DNA of 17,378 nucleotides from Ettlia oleoabundans (taxonomy: Eukaryota; Chlorophyta; Chlorophyceae; Chlamydomonadales). The stretch spans positions 208 through 17,585 of the forward strand of contig JAAMXP010000113.1 in assembly GCA_019693395.1 (NCBI GenBank), given 5' to 3'. Under the pieces are notes generated by a model. The model was not told the origin of the DNA. It did no database searches and saw only the letters and a program-made list of their open reading frames with translations. Within the stretch, counting starts at the first letter, position 1, and every line of letters begins with the position of its first letter. Below are positions 8,449 to 17,378 of the stretch, piece by piece. The position numbers and the translations under genes are program-made.

Positions 8449-11301
8449 ATGACGGTTTCGCCGCCGCCACTGGCTGCCGTCGCCAGCGTGGCGGCAGGGG
8501 CAACGGAGGACTCTGTGGTAGTTCGCTCCCTGGACTTCTCCTATCCCTTCGGCCAACCAGTCATTCATTCCCTCGACTTGAATCTGCCACGTGGTAGCCG
8601 CTGCCTGTTGACTGGAGCAAACGGCGCAGGTCTGATGGCAGGCATTCCGGCAGGGCGGCGCCCCGCTCCTGCCGAGCGGTCTCTGCCACCTCCTGCCGTC
8701 GCTGGGTGGCCCCTCAACTGCACACAGCAACGTGCATGTCATCATGCTGGCTGGCATGCCGGCTGGCATGATATTTCAAAGCACACCCTTTTCATAGATG
8801 CGCACTTGCCACATACCTGGCCCATTCTGCTGCTGTTCACCGTGCGAGTTCTGTTTTGCTGCAGGCAAGACGACACTACTTCAGGTGTTGGCTGGCAAGT
8901 ACATGGTTGGGCAGGACGCGGTTCGCATCCTCGGCCGCCCTGCCTTCCACGACATACAGCTGGTGAGTCGTGTTGCCGCCACCCACATCTCACAGCACCT
9001 GAACAACTGGTTGGACGGACTGGTCCCCTCGAGTGCCGTGCTGCCGCCACACACGTCCCACAGCGCCTGAGCCGTGGTTGATTTATTATGGCTGTTCTGG
9101 GGGAATACGTGGCTGTCCTGGCCCACTACACTGCCTCGGAGAGCAGCATTCGCATGAGAGCCCCGGCTGCATGTGCCAGCATCCATATATGCCCGCCGCA
9201 TGCCACATTGTCAGCGGCAGGTCATCCCTAGCAACACACATTGGCGCTGCATCTGCACATTCTCGCCATCTCGCTCAGGGCTGTGCCCCTCTGATGCCCC
9301 CTGGATATTTCTCGGCCCCTGCACTCTGCATGCAGGTGGCCAGCGGTGATCTGAGCTACCTTGGGCCCCAGTGGCGGCGCGACATTGCGTTCGCGGGCAA
9401 CAACGTACCCATGCAGGTGGGTAATGGCAGCTAATGGCTCACGGTGTGCCGGCAGCGTGATGCCCCTGCAAATGGGTGCCCCGGCAGGTGGGCGCCCCTA
9501 CAGGTGGGTGCTAACAGCCCATGGCTCAGGGGGTGTCAGCAACAATGTGCCCATGCAGGTGGGTGCTGCACCCATCTTGCCAGGGCCACAATTTTGACTC
9601 CTTCGCTGCATCAACCCACGTATATGTTGTCAAACAGCCGCAGGTACCCACCCATGATGCACATGCTCAAACGAGGTGGACCTTGTGTTCCTTTCCTCCT
9701 GCAGGGAGACATCCCCGCAGGGCAGATGATTATGAATGTAGAGGGGGTGGATCCTGAAAGGCGCGACAGGTGGGATGCCGCCGGCTGCTTGGCATGTGCC
9801 AGGGCTGGACTTGACTTGCAAGCTGCGCGTTTCAGCTAAGCTTGCCTGTCTGCTGCAGGCCAAGCTGATTGAACCATATTGGTTTCCACACATGCACTTG
9901 CAGAGTGTGTCTAAAAACAACTGCCTTGTCGCTCTGGCCTCTGCCAGCCAGCTAACCTGCTTTCGCACTCGACTACGCTTCATATACTGCCTGCCCTCCT
10001 TACCGCTGCGCCGCTGCCACTTGCCCGCGTGACCTTGTTGCTGTTGCAGGCTGGTCAAGCTGCTGGACATTGACCTTAACTGGCGGCTGAACCGTGTGTC
10101 GGATGGGCAACGGCGGCGGGTTCAGATCTGCATGGGGCTGTTGAAGCCTTACCAGGTGCGCTTGCCTGGCAGCCAATTCCACCAAGGACCCATCTGACTT
10201 TTCCTTGTTATGCATTGGCGACCTGCACCGGTGACCTGCTTGCATGGCTGGCATGAGGTAATGCATGTGTCTGGCACTCCCTATTTTTGCAATCTTCTCA
10301 CATGCGGTCCTGTTGCAACTAGTTGTCGACAAAACCTGCCCTGCTTTTGGCTGGTGGCACTGCTGCTGCACGCAGTTATCTGCAGTCATTTTTACTTCTT
10401 TACCTTCGCCTGTCGAGCCGAGCCACAGCCACCCACCATTGCGGTTGCTGCACCTTGTTCCTCCCTTACAGGTGCTCTTGCTGGATGAGATCACCGTTGA
10501 CATGGACGTGGTGAGTTGAGGGGCACCTTGACGTGCCGCATTACTAGTTCGGAGCTAGTTTTGCCCGAGAGTTGCGTGGTCCAGGCCTGCTCAGTTCAAT
10601 TTCAACTTCCAACTTCATTTCCGCCTTCCCAAAGCACCACTTTTTTGCTGCGCCGCTGCAGGTTGGCCGGCTCGACCTGCTTGCCTTCTTCACGGAAGAA
10701 TGCAAGGAGAGGGGAGCAACAATCATATATGTACGTACAACACCAAAAGTCACCCAGTTGTATGCTGGGCCAGCAGAGTTTGGTACTGTGTGCACACAAT
10801 TGAAGTGTGGGAAAGCTGTTTGGGCTGACAGCTGGCAACACCTTGTCTCAGCCGCGCTTGGCTGATGGCTGCTGCAGGCCACTCACATATTCGACGGCCT
10901 TGAGAGCTGGCCAACTCATTTTGCCTACTTGGAGGGTGGGCGCATGTTGCAAGGTGAGCTGGCGGTTCATGCCTGCTTTGATGCTTGAAATGCCTGCCAG
11001 GCCCAACTCGAGTTGCTAAATAAAACAGCTCGGCCATTGCATGCTGGCGTGTCATTCCCTCCAATTCCCCCAGTATCAATAAAATTCATGAGGTCCCACG
11101 TTTCCCTTCCGCATGCCTACAGGTGGCCCCGTCAACGGCATTCCTGAGTTGCAGAAAGGCAGCAAGCTACTGCACGTTGTGGAGGGCTGGTTGCGGAACG
11201 AGAAGGCGGAGCGGCGGCAGCGGCAGAGGCAGGCGGCGCCGGCGCCGGCACGGCCCACCCAACCTTACATGCCCTCGAAGCACATGGCATTCTTCAGATA
11301 G
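8449..11301 (+). CDS. CAF16/ABCI-type soluble ABC ATPase
   Basis: Exons: 8449-8629, 8865-8962, 9336-9416, 9705-9769, 10050-10155, 10472-10510, 10662-10730, 10878-10953 and 11123-11301. All phases agree; total 894 nt, 297 aa. Motifs in order: aromatic A-loop in LDFSYPFG (29-35), Walker A GANGAGKT (56-63, split by intron 1), Q-loop GNNVPMQGD with Gln120, signature VSDGQRRR (158-165), Walker B VLLLDEIT (178-185) with Glu183, and H-switch YATHIFDG with His216. There is one nucleotide-binding domain and no transmembrane segment. The diagnostic strings [28 protein letters not shown] and [14 protein letters not shown] match the yeast Caf16 and plant ABCI19-21 group. Yeast Caf16 is reported to associate with CCR4-NOT, and the Arabidopsis members to sit at the ER; the role here is inferred, not shown. 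The C-terminus ([11 protein letters not shown], then an Arg/Gln/Ala-rich stretch) resembles the family end. The length is typical and the gene looks intact. Confidence 0.94.
8972..9070 (+). repeat. Imperfect duplication in ABC ATPase intron 2
   Basis: A block of about 33 nt containing tgccgccac and cacagc lies just after the exon 2 donor (from about 8973) and recurs from about 9039, ending near 9070, with several substitutions. The second copy's flank (cgagtgccgtg) also resembles the sequence at the donor (tgagtcgtg). Confidence 0.55.
9397..9564 (+). repeat. Duplicated exon 3 end plus donor site (decoy) in ABC ATPase intron 3
   Basis: The last 20 nt of exon 3 together with its donor (gtgggt) at 9397-9422 recur at 9539-9564 with 24 of 26 identical bases. 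The second copy is in the intron and keeps catgcag|gtgggt intact, so it is a potential decoy 5' splice site. It is out of frame with exon 3 if intron sequence is read through. Related caggtggg fragments lie between the copies (9485-9510). Confidence 0.8.
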
Positions 11302-11650
11302 CCCCTCGCACCCTCCTCATGTGACGCTTCTGACGTTTTTGCTCCGCACAGCACTGTTCTCTTATGATTACGTGCCTTGGCGGGCCACTTTCAAGGCTCG
11401 AATACTTCGTGGCCAAACATATATACAGGAGAAAGTGCATCGGATTTTGTGCGAGGCGTGCCGACGGCGGACAAGCGCGTACTGCACTCGTGTACTGCTC
11501 GTCGCACGATATGTCACGAGATTTCCACGCCCTGTGCGTATTCCACGCGCATTGTGGTTATATCGTCGTGTCGCATGCTAGAGTGCCTTGGGCGCTCGCT
11601 GAGCGGCCGTGAGGGTGGCCGGGTTCACAGCAACAGCGGCGCTTGAAACC
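11302..11650. other. Intergenic region between ABC ATPase and RWP-RK genes
   Basis: This stretch must hold the ABC gene 3' untranslated region and the promoter and leader of the RWP-RK gene, whose orientation is the same. I find no TGTAA motif. A TATA-like catatatac lies at 11418-11426, about 225 bp before the downstream ATG; this is a weak candidate. No gene is seen. Confidence 0.5.
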
Positions 11651-14600
11651 ATGTCTACCCAGTTGCCTGCAAAGAAAAAGCGCACAAAAGGAGGTGCGAC
11701 CGGAAAAAACAAACGCCGCTGCGGCCCGGGCTTCGTCACCGCCGCTCTCGCCTCAAGGTCACGGGCGCGCTGTTCTGAAAATAGCAAGTAGACATGCCTG
11801 CGGCGTGGCGTACTGCGGGGTGTGGTGCAGCGGTCGCTGCTGGGCCCCCAGACCGCCCTGCAGCAGCGCTGCCACTTGGAGTGACCCGAGTGCGACCTGA
11901 ACCTGTCTTTCCCATCCGCTGCAGGGCGGTACTCAAATGAAATCACAAAGGAGGAAATTGAGCAGTACTTTCACCTCCCATGCGACGAAGCCAGCAAGCA
12001 ACTGGGCATAGGCCTCACCATTTTGAAGCGCATCTGCCGGCGCCTTGGGATCGTAAAGTAAGCCTTCAGCCATAGGACTGTTCCTCTGGTGTTTTCCCTT
12101 CCCCTGCTGTCCCAAAGCCAGACCTTCACAAGTTTTGATCGAGTTAAAAGTACAGCGCTGGATGCTGTGGAGCGTTCCGAGCAACCATCAGCCTGCATCC
12201 AACCGTCTCCCCTAAAGGCTGCTGGTACATTCCCTTTGTGCACCCTTGTGGTGCTGCAGGTGGCCCTACCGCCAGCTGAAACGCGCAAACAGGCTGAGCG
12301 GCCCAAACTTAGCACCCAACTCAGCAACTGATGATGCGCCCCCAGGCGAGAACCGAGACCTGTGTTCGCCTTTTCAGGCCGCCAATGCCGACGCGGGAAA
12401 GGCTGACGCGCAGGAGCCGAAGGGGCCTGATCAGCAGCAGCAGCAACAGCAGCAGCACCAGTTGGGATGGGGGGGCATGCAGGTGGAGGAGCTGCACAGT
12501 GACGGCACCGGTGACAGCGGTGGCAGATGGCAGGCCCAGCACCAAGGCTCGCGGGGCACGGCGCTGGATTTGAGCCGCCAGGATTCTGAGCAGCTGACGT
12601 CTTTCGCAGCACAGGGATCGTGGCAGCAGCCCGGCTCTACGCCGACCCGGCCCCGCAGCTCAGCGCAGCAGGATGGAGGCCTCCTTAGCGGCCGCCGCAG
12701 CTTAGATCTTGGCATGCTGGCACGGCAGTCTATCAGCTGCCTGCCTGGCGACAGCCCTGGAGCAAAAACGGCACCCAGTTGGAGCCCTGGCGCCGCCTCT
12801 GCCGCAGCCTCAGCAGCTGGCACATTGCAGCGCGCGCAGTCAGCCGCCTTGAAGCGCATCCGAGAGGAAGAAAGCGAATCCCTGCTGGGAATGCTGGGCA
12901 CCTCGTCCGAAGCCGAGCCCTCCCCCAACCCCTTTGCCGCCGCTGCAACGCGCCCTGAGCCCTCTTGGCTTGCTGATGCTGGCAGTGCTGCTGCCACCAC
13001 TGGCGCTGATCAGCTGGCCGCCTCGCTCAACCGTCTGGCCATGCGCACGCTAAGCTTGAAGCGGCAGTGCAGCCGGGATGACACGGCGCTAGATGCTCTG
13101 GACCAGGCGTTGCTCCAGGAGGTAAGCCTTCCTGCCAAGCTTTGCTGCCAAGTTTTCCTGCTAAGCTTTCCTGCTCTCCTTCCTTCCCTGCGTGCCCCTG
13201 CGTCATCTGTTCTCCTGCCAGCTCGGCGAACCAGCAGAGCTCAGGCCGCCGCCCAACTAGGAGGCCACGTCGCAGCTCTTTGACCTGCCGCAATGACGTC
13301 CCTGCATGCCCCGCATTCCTTCATGCTTTTCTGGTTGCCCGGTTTGCGTATTAGTCTCATCAACGACATGAGCTGGTTGCTTGGTGGGCACCTCCCTCAT
13401 CCTGCCTGCCCCAGCTGCATGCTAGTTGGTTGCCTACCCCACTTTTTGCAGCGGCTCGAGGCCCAGCAGGCGCAGCAGCAGCAGGCGCAGCAGCAGCAGC
13501 GCATGGGGGCATCGAGCATGTCCCGTGCGTGCAGCATGCCGATCCACAGCAGCTTCCAGCAGGCCAGCCCGCCGCTGTTGCGTCATCAGCATCATGCACC
13601 GGCGGGCGATCTGGGCTATAATAGCTGCGAGCCGCAGGCTCCTGGGTGGCTGGCGCAGGAGCAGCAGCTGGCACGGCTGCCGCCGCTGCCGCGTGGCGTT
13701 CAGCGCCCGCAGTCGGGAAGTGTGGCTGCCTCGCCTTTTGCCGGTGGTGCCCAGTGCGGCGCGCCCCCCATGGCGCCTCCTTATGGACCAGGCACAACTG
13801 ACAGCCCTGCAGAGCAAGCGGAACGCGGCATGCTTTTTGCCGGGTGAGTCGCATTGAGGGTATTTTCCCGGCAGTGTGACTGCGTCCGCGCCATGACTTG
13901 CTGTGCGGCTGGGCAGCGCAGCGCCGGTGTTGTGGGTGCAGTCCACCACTTGCAACCACATATATGACGAGCCCTCCTGGCTGCTTTGGCTGGGTGGGTC
14001 CGTGCTGGCAGAGAGGGGGCACCCCACCTCAGCGCTGCGTTGGCACGTGCGCAACCCGGCCGATACATCAGCAAGCCTCGTTCTAAACCTTACTTCCCTT
14101 CTACATTCCTACTGCTGCAGAGACACCAACAGCTCAGCGCTGGCCTCTGGTCTTGATAGCACCAAGCGCGACTCCCCCGCCTATGAGACATGCCCAGACG
14201 GTGGCAGCCAGTTGCAGGAGGGCCGCTCTGGCTCCGGCTCCGGTTTGCTGCTTCACCAGCCAGGCAGCCTAAGCCTGTCTGCGCAGCTGGGTGGCGGCGA
14301 ATCGGGGGCCTCGGGAGCGGCTGTGCTCGCGGGGGAGGCGAGCAGTGTGTTTCTGCACGGGGGGCAGCACGTGGTGGCTGGCGTGACTAGGTGAGGGGTG
14401 GAGGGGCAGCGCAGCACAGCAAAGCAAAGCATAGCGTGGCATGGCATAGCGTGGCATGGCCTTGCATATCATAGCATTGGATAGCATAGCACAGAATATG
14501 CATGGCATAGCGTAGCACAGCATATCATAGCGTGGCGTGGCAGCATCATGGCTCCATGCAGCTGACAGACAGACAGACATCTCTCAGTAGGCCGCATAGC

Positions 14601-16969
14601 GTGTGAATAGGTTCATGCCCCGCCATGCAGCCGCGTGGCATGTCTCTCCATGTGCAGCATATAAGCTGTGCAAATATTAGAGGCTAGATGCTGAACGCAA
14701 TGAGCCGACAGGCTCAATGCAGCCCCCACCTGTCCAGTCCCACCCCTTCACCTGCTTGTCGTCCCTTGATGTGCGCTCTGCCCTGCAGTGTGGGCCCAGC
14801 TACAAAGTCTGGCGGGCAGGGGCGGCAAGCACCGGCAGGCGGCGGCGCGTCCGACAGCTTTGGGGACCTGGCCAGCGCTTTTGGCTTGAACGCGGGAGCG
14901 GCGGAGGACGGTACAGGTAGCTGCCGCTGCACTGCTTCCCTGCTGCTGTCGTTGCACGGATTTCTGTGCTGGCATGAAAACATTCTGCCGAGAGAGTCCT
15001 GCGACACAGTGCGCTGTGCAAGCGATGCTAGCGTGGTGTTGTAGAAGTACAGAACCCCTGCCATGGCTGTTTGGGACGCTTTCAGGGGCAGACCTGAGGG
15101 CGCTGTTCAGGGAGCAGGGCTGCAGAGGTAGCAAAGCAGCAGCTCATGTGCACAGATGCTCACAAGCCCAACCACAAAGTGCCGTACCACCTGCCTCTGG
15201 CATGAGCAACATCGCCTGTCATGGGCCCCCGTGCCTGCCCTGGCTGCCTGCCTTGTCTGCAGTGGACAAGCACCTCGCAGACTTCCTCATCGCCTCCCCA
15301 CGAGACCTCCAGGCAAATTACAACGCGGCCGGACTGATTGGCCTTGATTCAACAAAAGTTTGTACTGTCGTCAACGGCAACGACTTCTTGGCCTTGGCAG
15401 CCCTCGAGTCTCCAGGGGGACCCACAGCGGTACCACAAGCGGCGGCGCTGGCGGTACCTGCCAGCGAGCCTGCTGGGACCAATGGTGCGGGCTGTGCCTT
15501 AGCGGCTGATCCTGGGCAGGCGCAGCAATGGGCCGACAGCCCTGCGTCCGCCTTGGCTCAGCCGGCTGGCAGGGAAGGCTCCCATGACCCTGCCCCGCTG
15601 GCCAACCCAGGCAAGATTACGGGTGGGCTAACTGGCAACTGCATGTCTGCCACCCAGGGCTGCCTTGCTTGGCGTGGCTTGGTTTTTGTGACTGCCTTTC
15701 TTCAGACCCTTGCTTTTCATTTGGCGGTGGTCGCACTTCTCATTCACTGCATTGAATACATGACCGCAGCTCTGCTGTTTCAGCTTCCTGGATCAATACT
15801 GATCATCTGCTGTCAATTTTGCTTTTGCCATTGCAGGCCTTCCATCTTCGGCACCTGCCAGCAACTTGAGCCAGCCTCAGGGACGGAACGCAGACGTGAT
15901 GCAGCTGGCCAGCCAGCTGGCGACTGATCCTGATCCGGTGAGGCAGCTTCTCGCCAGCCGCCTGCTGCAGATGCAGCGGCAACGTCAGCAGGAGCAGCAA
16001 CATCAGCTTGCCCACCTTGTCCAGCAGCAGCAGGGTCAGCAACAGCAGCAGGCCCAGCAGCAGCAGCTCGCAACGCACCACAATGAGTTGCATGGGACGC
16101 AGCACAGCATGCTGCTGCAGGCGCATCAGGCAGCTAGGATGGGCCCAGGCCCGCACTGGGCCGCTTCTCTGGGTCCCGGCCCTGGCCCTTCATCTGCCGC
16201 CGCCGTTCCAGACGTGCTTGACTTCCAGCAGCATCAAGCCGTGCTACACACTCAGCAGCTGCAGCAGGCTTACCTGTATTTGCGTCAGGAGGTGCATGGC
16301 ATGCTGGCAAGGAGGGGCGTGGCCTCTGCTACTACGATAGGCTCCGATCCGGAACTAGCAGCCCGGCTGGCGCGCCTGAAGCAGCTCAAAGAGCAAATGC
16401 TGGCGGCACAAGCGCAGCTGCTGGAGCTGCGTCGTCTGCAGGAGATGCACCCATCTCACCACGACCAGCAGCAGCAGCAACAGCAGCAGATTATGGTTGG
16501 TCACCCGGCCAGCCCACAAAACACGCAGCCGAACCAGCACAACCACCCCAACCATCAGCATCAGCAGCAGCTGCCCACTGTGGGGGACCTGGGCTCGGCC
16601 TTTGGTGCAGGCATGCCCCGGCTGGGCCCGCCGCCACCATTGCCTCAGCATCACAGTGGCGGGGCGCCCGGTGTGCTGCAGTCGCCTGGGGAGAATGACG
16701 ACATTGCTGCCCTGTTCAATGAGTGGAAGTCGGAGGCCGATAGTGGTGACCTTGACCTGCTGCAGCAACCTGTAGGGAGGGGTGGTGTTGCGACGCACCC
16801 GCAGGTGAGGTTCCAGGCGCAGCATTGGGGCCCCTCCCTTCAGCCTCAGCAGCAGCATCAGCTGCAGCAGCTATTGCAGGCGCGTGGGCAGCTGCTGGCG
16901 CAGCGTGCCGCCTCTGCGCCGCTGCCTGATGACTTCAGCTGGTCGGAAACGCTCCAGGTCCCGCTGTAG
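11651..16969 (+). CDS. RWP-RK domain transcription factor with long Gln/Ala-rich C-terminal region
   Basis: Exons: 11651-11693, 11925-12057, 12260-13121, 13452-13843, 14121-14390, 14789-14910, 15086-15127, 15263-15622 and 15837-16969. Phases match; total 3,357 nt, 1,118 aa. The ATG context is good (A at -3). A basic N-terminus (AKKKRTKGG) may be a nuclear localisation signal. The RWP-RK DNA-binding domain is at about 21-67: ITKEEIEQYFHLP, EASKQLGIGLTILKRICRRLGI, then KWPYRQLK spliced across intron 2. The family's RWPxRK reads KWPYRQ here, which is conservative. The rest is mostly disordered: a poly-Gln run near 100, Q-rich blocks at the start of exon 4 and through exon 9, and Ser/Ala/Pro/Gly-rich segments. 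More ordered islands are GDLASAFG (592-599), ADLRALFREQ (609-618), the 622-672 segment containing KHLADFLIASPRDLQ, GDLGSAFG (991-998) and NDDIAALFNEW (1028-1038). Known RWP-RK proteins act in nitrogen response and gametic or sexual programmes; the role here is not determinable. Donors of exons 6 and 8 have in-frame alternatives (14916; GC donor at 15610). Confidence 0.88.
13127..13175 (+). repeat. 13-bp tandem repeat at a splice donor
   Basis: Immediately after the exon 3 donor of the RWP-RK gene, about 3.5 units of a 13-mer occur: ccttcctgccaag, ctttgctgccaag, ttttcctgctaag, ctttcctgct. The repeat starts next to the donor's own gtaag. Confidence 0.85.
14406..14578 (+). repeat. Degenerate pentanucleotide satellite and (GACA)n run
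   Basis: From 14406 the intron (14391-14788) of the RWP-RK gene resolves into consecutive 5-mers of the type nnagc or nnggc (gcagc, acagc, aaagc, atagc, gtggc, atggc) for about 25 units, shifting phase near 14495. A (gaca)n run at 14564-14578 follows. No protein is encoded. Confidence 0.85.
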
Positions 16970-17378
16970 TCTACTGTTAGCTTTTGCTTGACTTGGTGAA
17001 GCCCGGTGCATCTTTTGCATCTCTGACACACGTGCATGCTTGTCGAACCCTTCTGTTTGCTGTTGGCCTGACACAACGTAGCCTTTTTGCCGGCGTAACA
17101 CATCGTGCACAGTATGCAGACGCTGCTCTATGCACAATGTTTCAAGTCAGTTTTCTTTCCACCATCCCCTGCCTGGCACCTTTTGTTTGGCAGACGGTCA
17201 ACTCAACCAACTCGCTCCAGTCATTTGCACAATGTATGTAAAACCTTGAGTGGCACCACTTATTGCAACAACAACCTTTCCTTTGAAATAAGCCACGTTG
17301 CCTGTCATAGTTTGAGTGGCCGCCAACATTGGTAGCCCACCTCCCTTCTGTCACCCATATCTGTGTGCATCATTATTC
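16970..17378. other. 3' flank of the RWP-RK gene
   Basis: AT-richer downstream sequence holding the 3' untranslated region. A TGTAA motif lies at 17237-17241. Nothing coding is recognised in the remaining bases. Confidence 0.6.
17237..17241 (+). terminator. Candidate polyadenylation signal TGTAA
   Basis: A TGTAA pentamer about 270 bp after the RWP-RK stop codon, followed by an A-rich start, fits the usual green algal polyadenylation signal. Confidence 0.55.

Noticed and set aside
9630..10070. Minus-strand 146-codon ORF
   Set aside because: It covers ABC ATPase exon 4 and intron 4 in antisense and has no recognisable motif or splice context.
12431..13000. Long minus-strand ORF opposite the RWP-RK exon 3
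   Set aside because: It is a shadow of the plus-strand reading frame, with low-complexity Cys/Arg/Ser composition typical of antisense of Gln/Ala-rich codons.
16355..16858. Minus-strand Leu-rich ORF
   Set aside because: It is the antisense of CAG-rich codons in the last RWP-RK exon; the leucine runs (ctg) arise from that repeat.

Overview
The window looks like nuclear DNA of a green alga (Chlorophyta, plausibly a trebouxiophyte). It is GC-rich. Five protein genes are cut into many short exons by introns with GT(GAG/GCG)-AG junctions, and at least two introns probably use GC donors. TGTAA motifs of the kind green algae use as polyadenylation signals follow two of the genes. The protein set fits this assignment: RWP-RK factor, CAF16/ABCI-type soluble ABC ATPase, PP2C phosphatase. 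No bacterial operon, tRNA, rRNA or CRISPR array was seen. I did not identify the species.

Layout: (1) the 3' end of a PP2C-type protein phosphatase gene, plus strand, 165-1016, truncated by the window edge. (2) A secreted trypsin-type S1 serine protease, plus strand, nine exons in 1418-4784, 310 codons when spliced. (3) A convergent gene on the minus strand, 7724-5462, four exons, 336 aa. It encodes an unrecognised type I single-pass membrane protein with a signal peptide, one transmembrane helix and an acidic tail. (4) Divergent from it, a CAF16/ABCI-like ABC ATPase, plus strand, nine exons in 8449-11301, 297 aa. (5) An RWP-RK transcription factor with a very long Gln/Ala/Gly/Ser/Pro-rich C-terminal part, plus strand, nine exons in 11651-16969, about 1,118 aa. 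The exon models of genes 2-5 were assembled by hand from conserved motifs. In each, the intron phases agree at every junction and the summed exon length is a multiple of three, which is good internal support.

The genes do not form an obvious pathway; this is ordinary eukaryotic gene order. Gene 2 faces gene 3 tail to tail. Genes 3 and 4 share a 724-bp divergent 5' region.

The non-coding sequence is unusually full of short local duplications, several of which copy an exon edge together with its splice site: upstream of gene 1's first visible exon, in protease intron 6, and in ABC introns 2 and 3. Other structure includes a nested foldback in a protease intron, a degenerate 5-bp satellite in an RWP-RK intron, and two C17 tracts that look like assembly artefacts, one at the window start and one beside an N gap. 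I see no clear evidence of a novel multi-gene system. The best candidates for something undescribed are the membrane protein (gene 3), the C-terminal architecture of the RWP-RK protein, and the splice-junction duplications.
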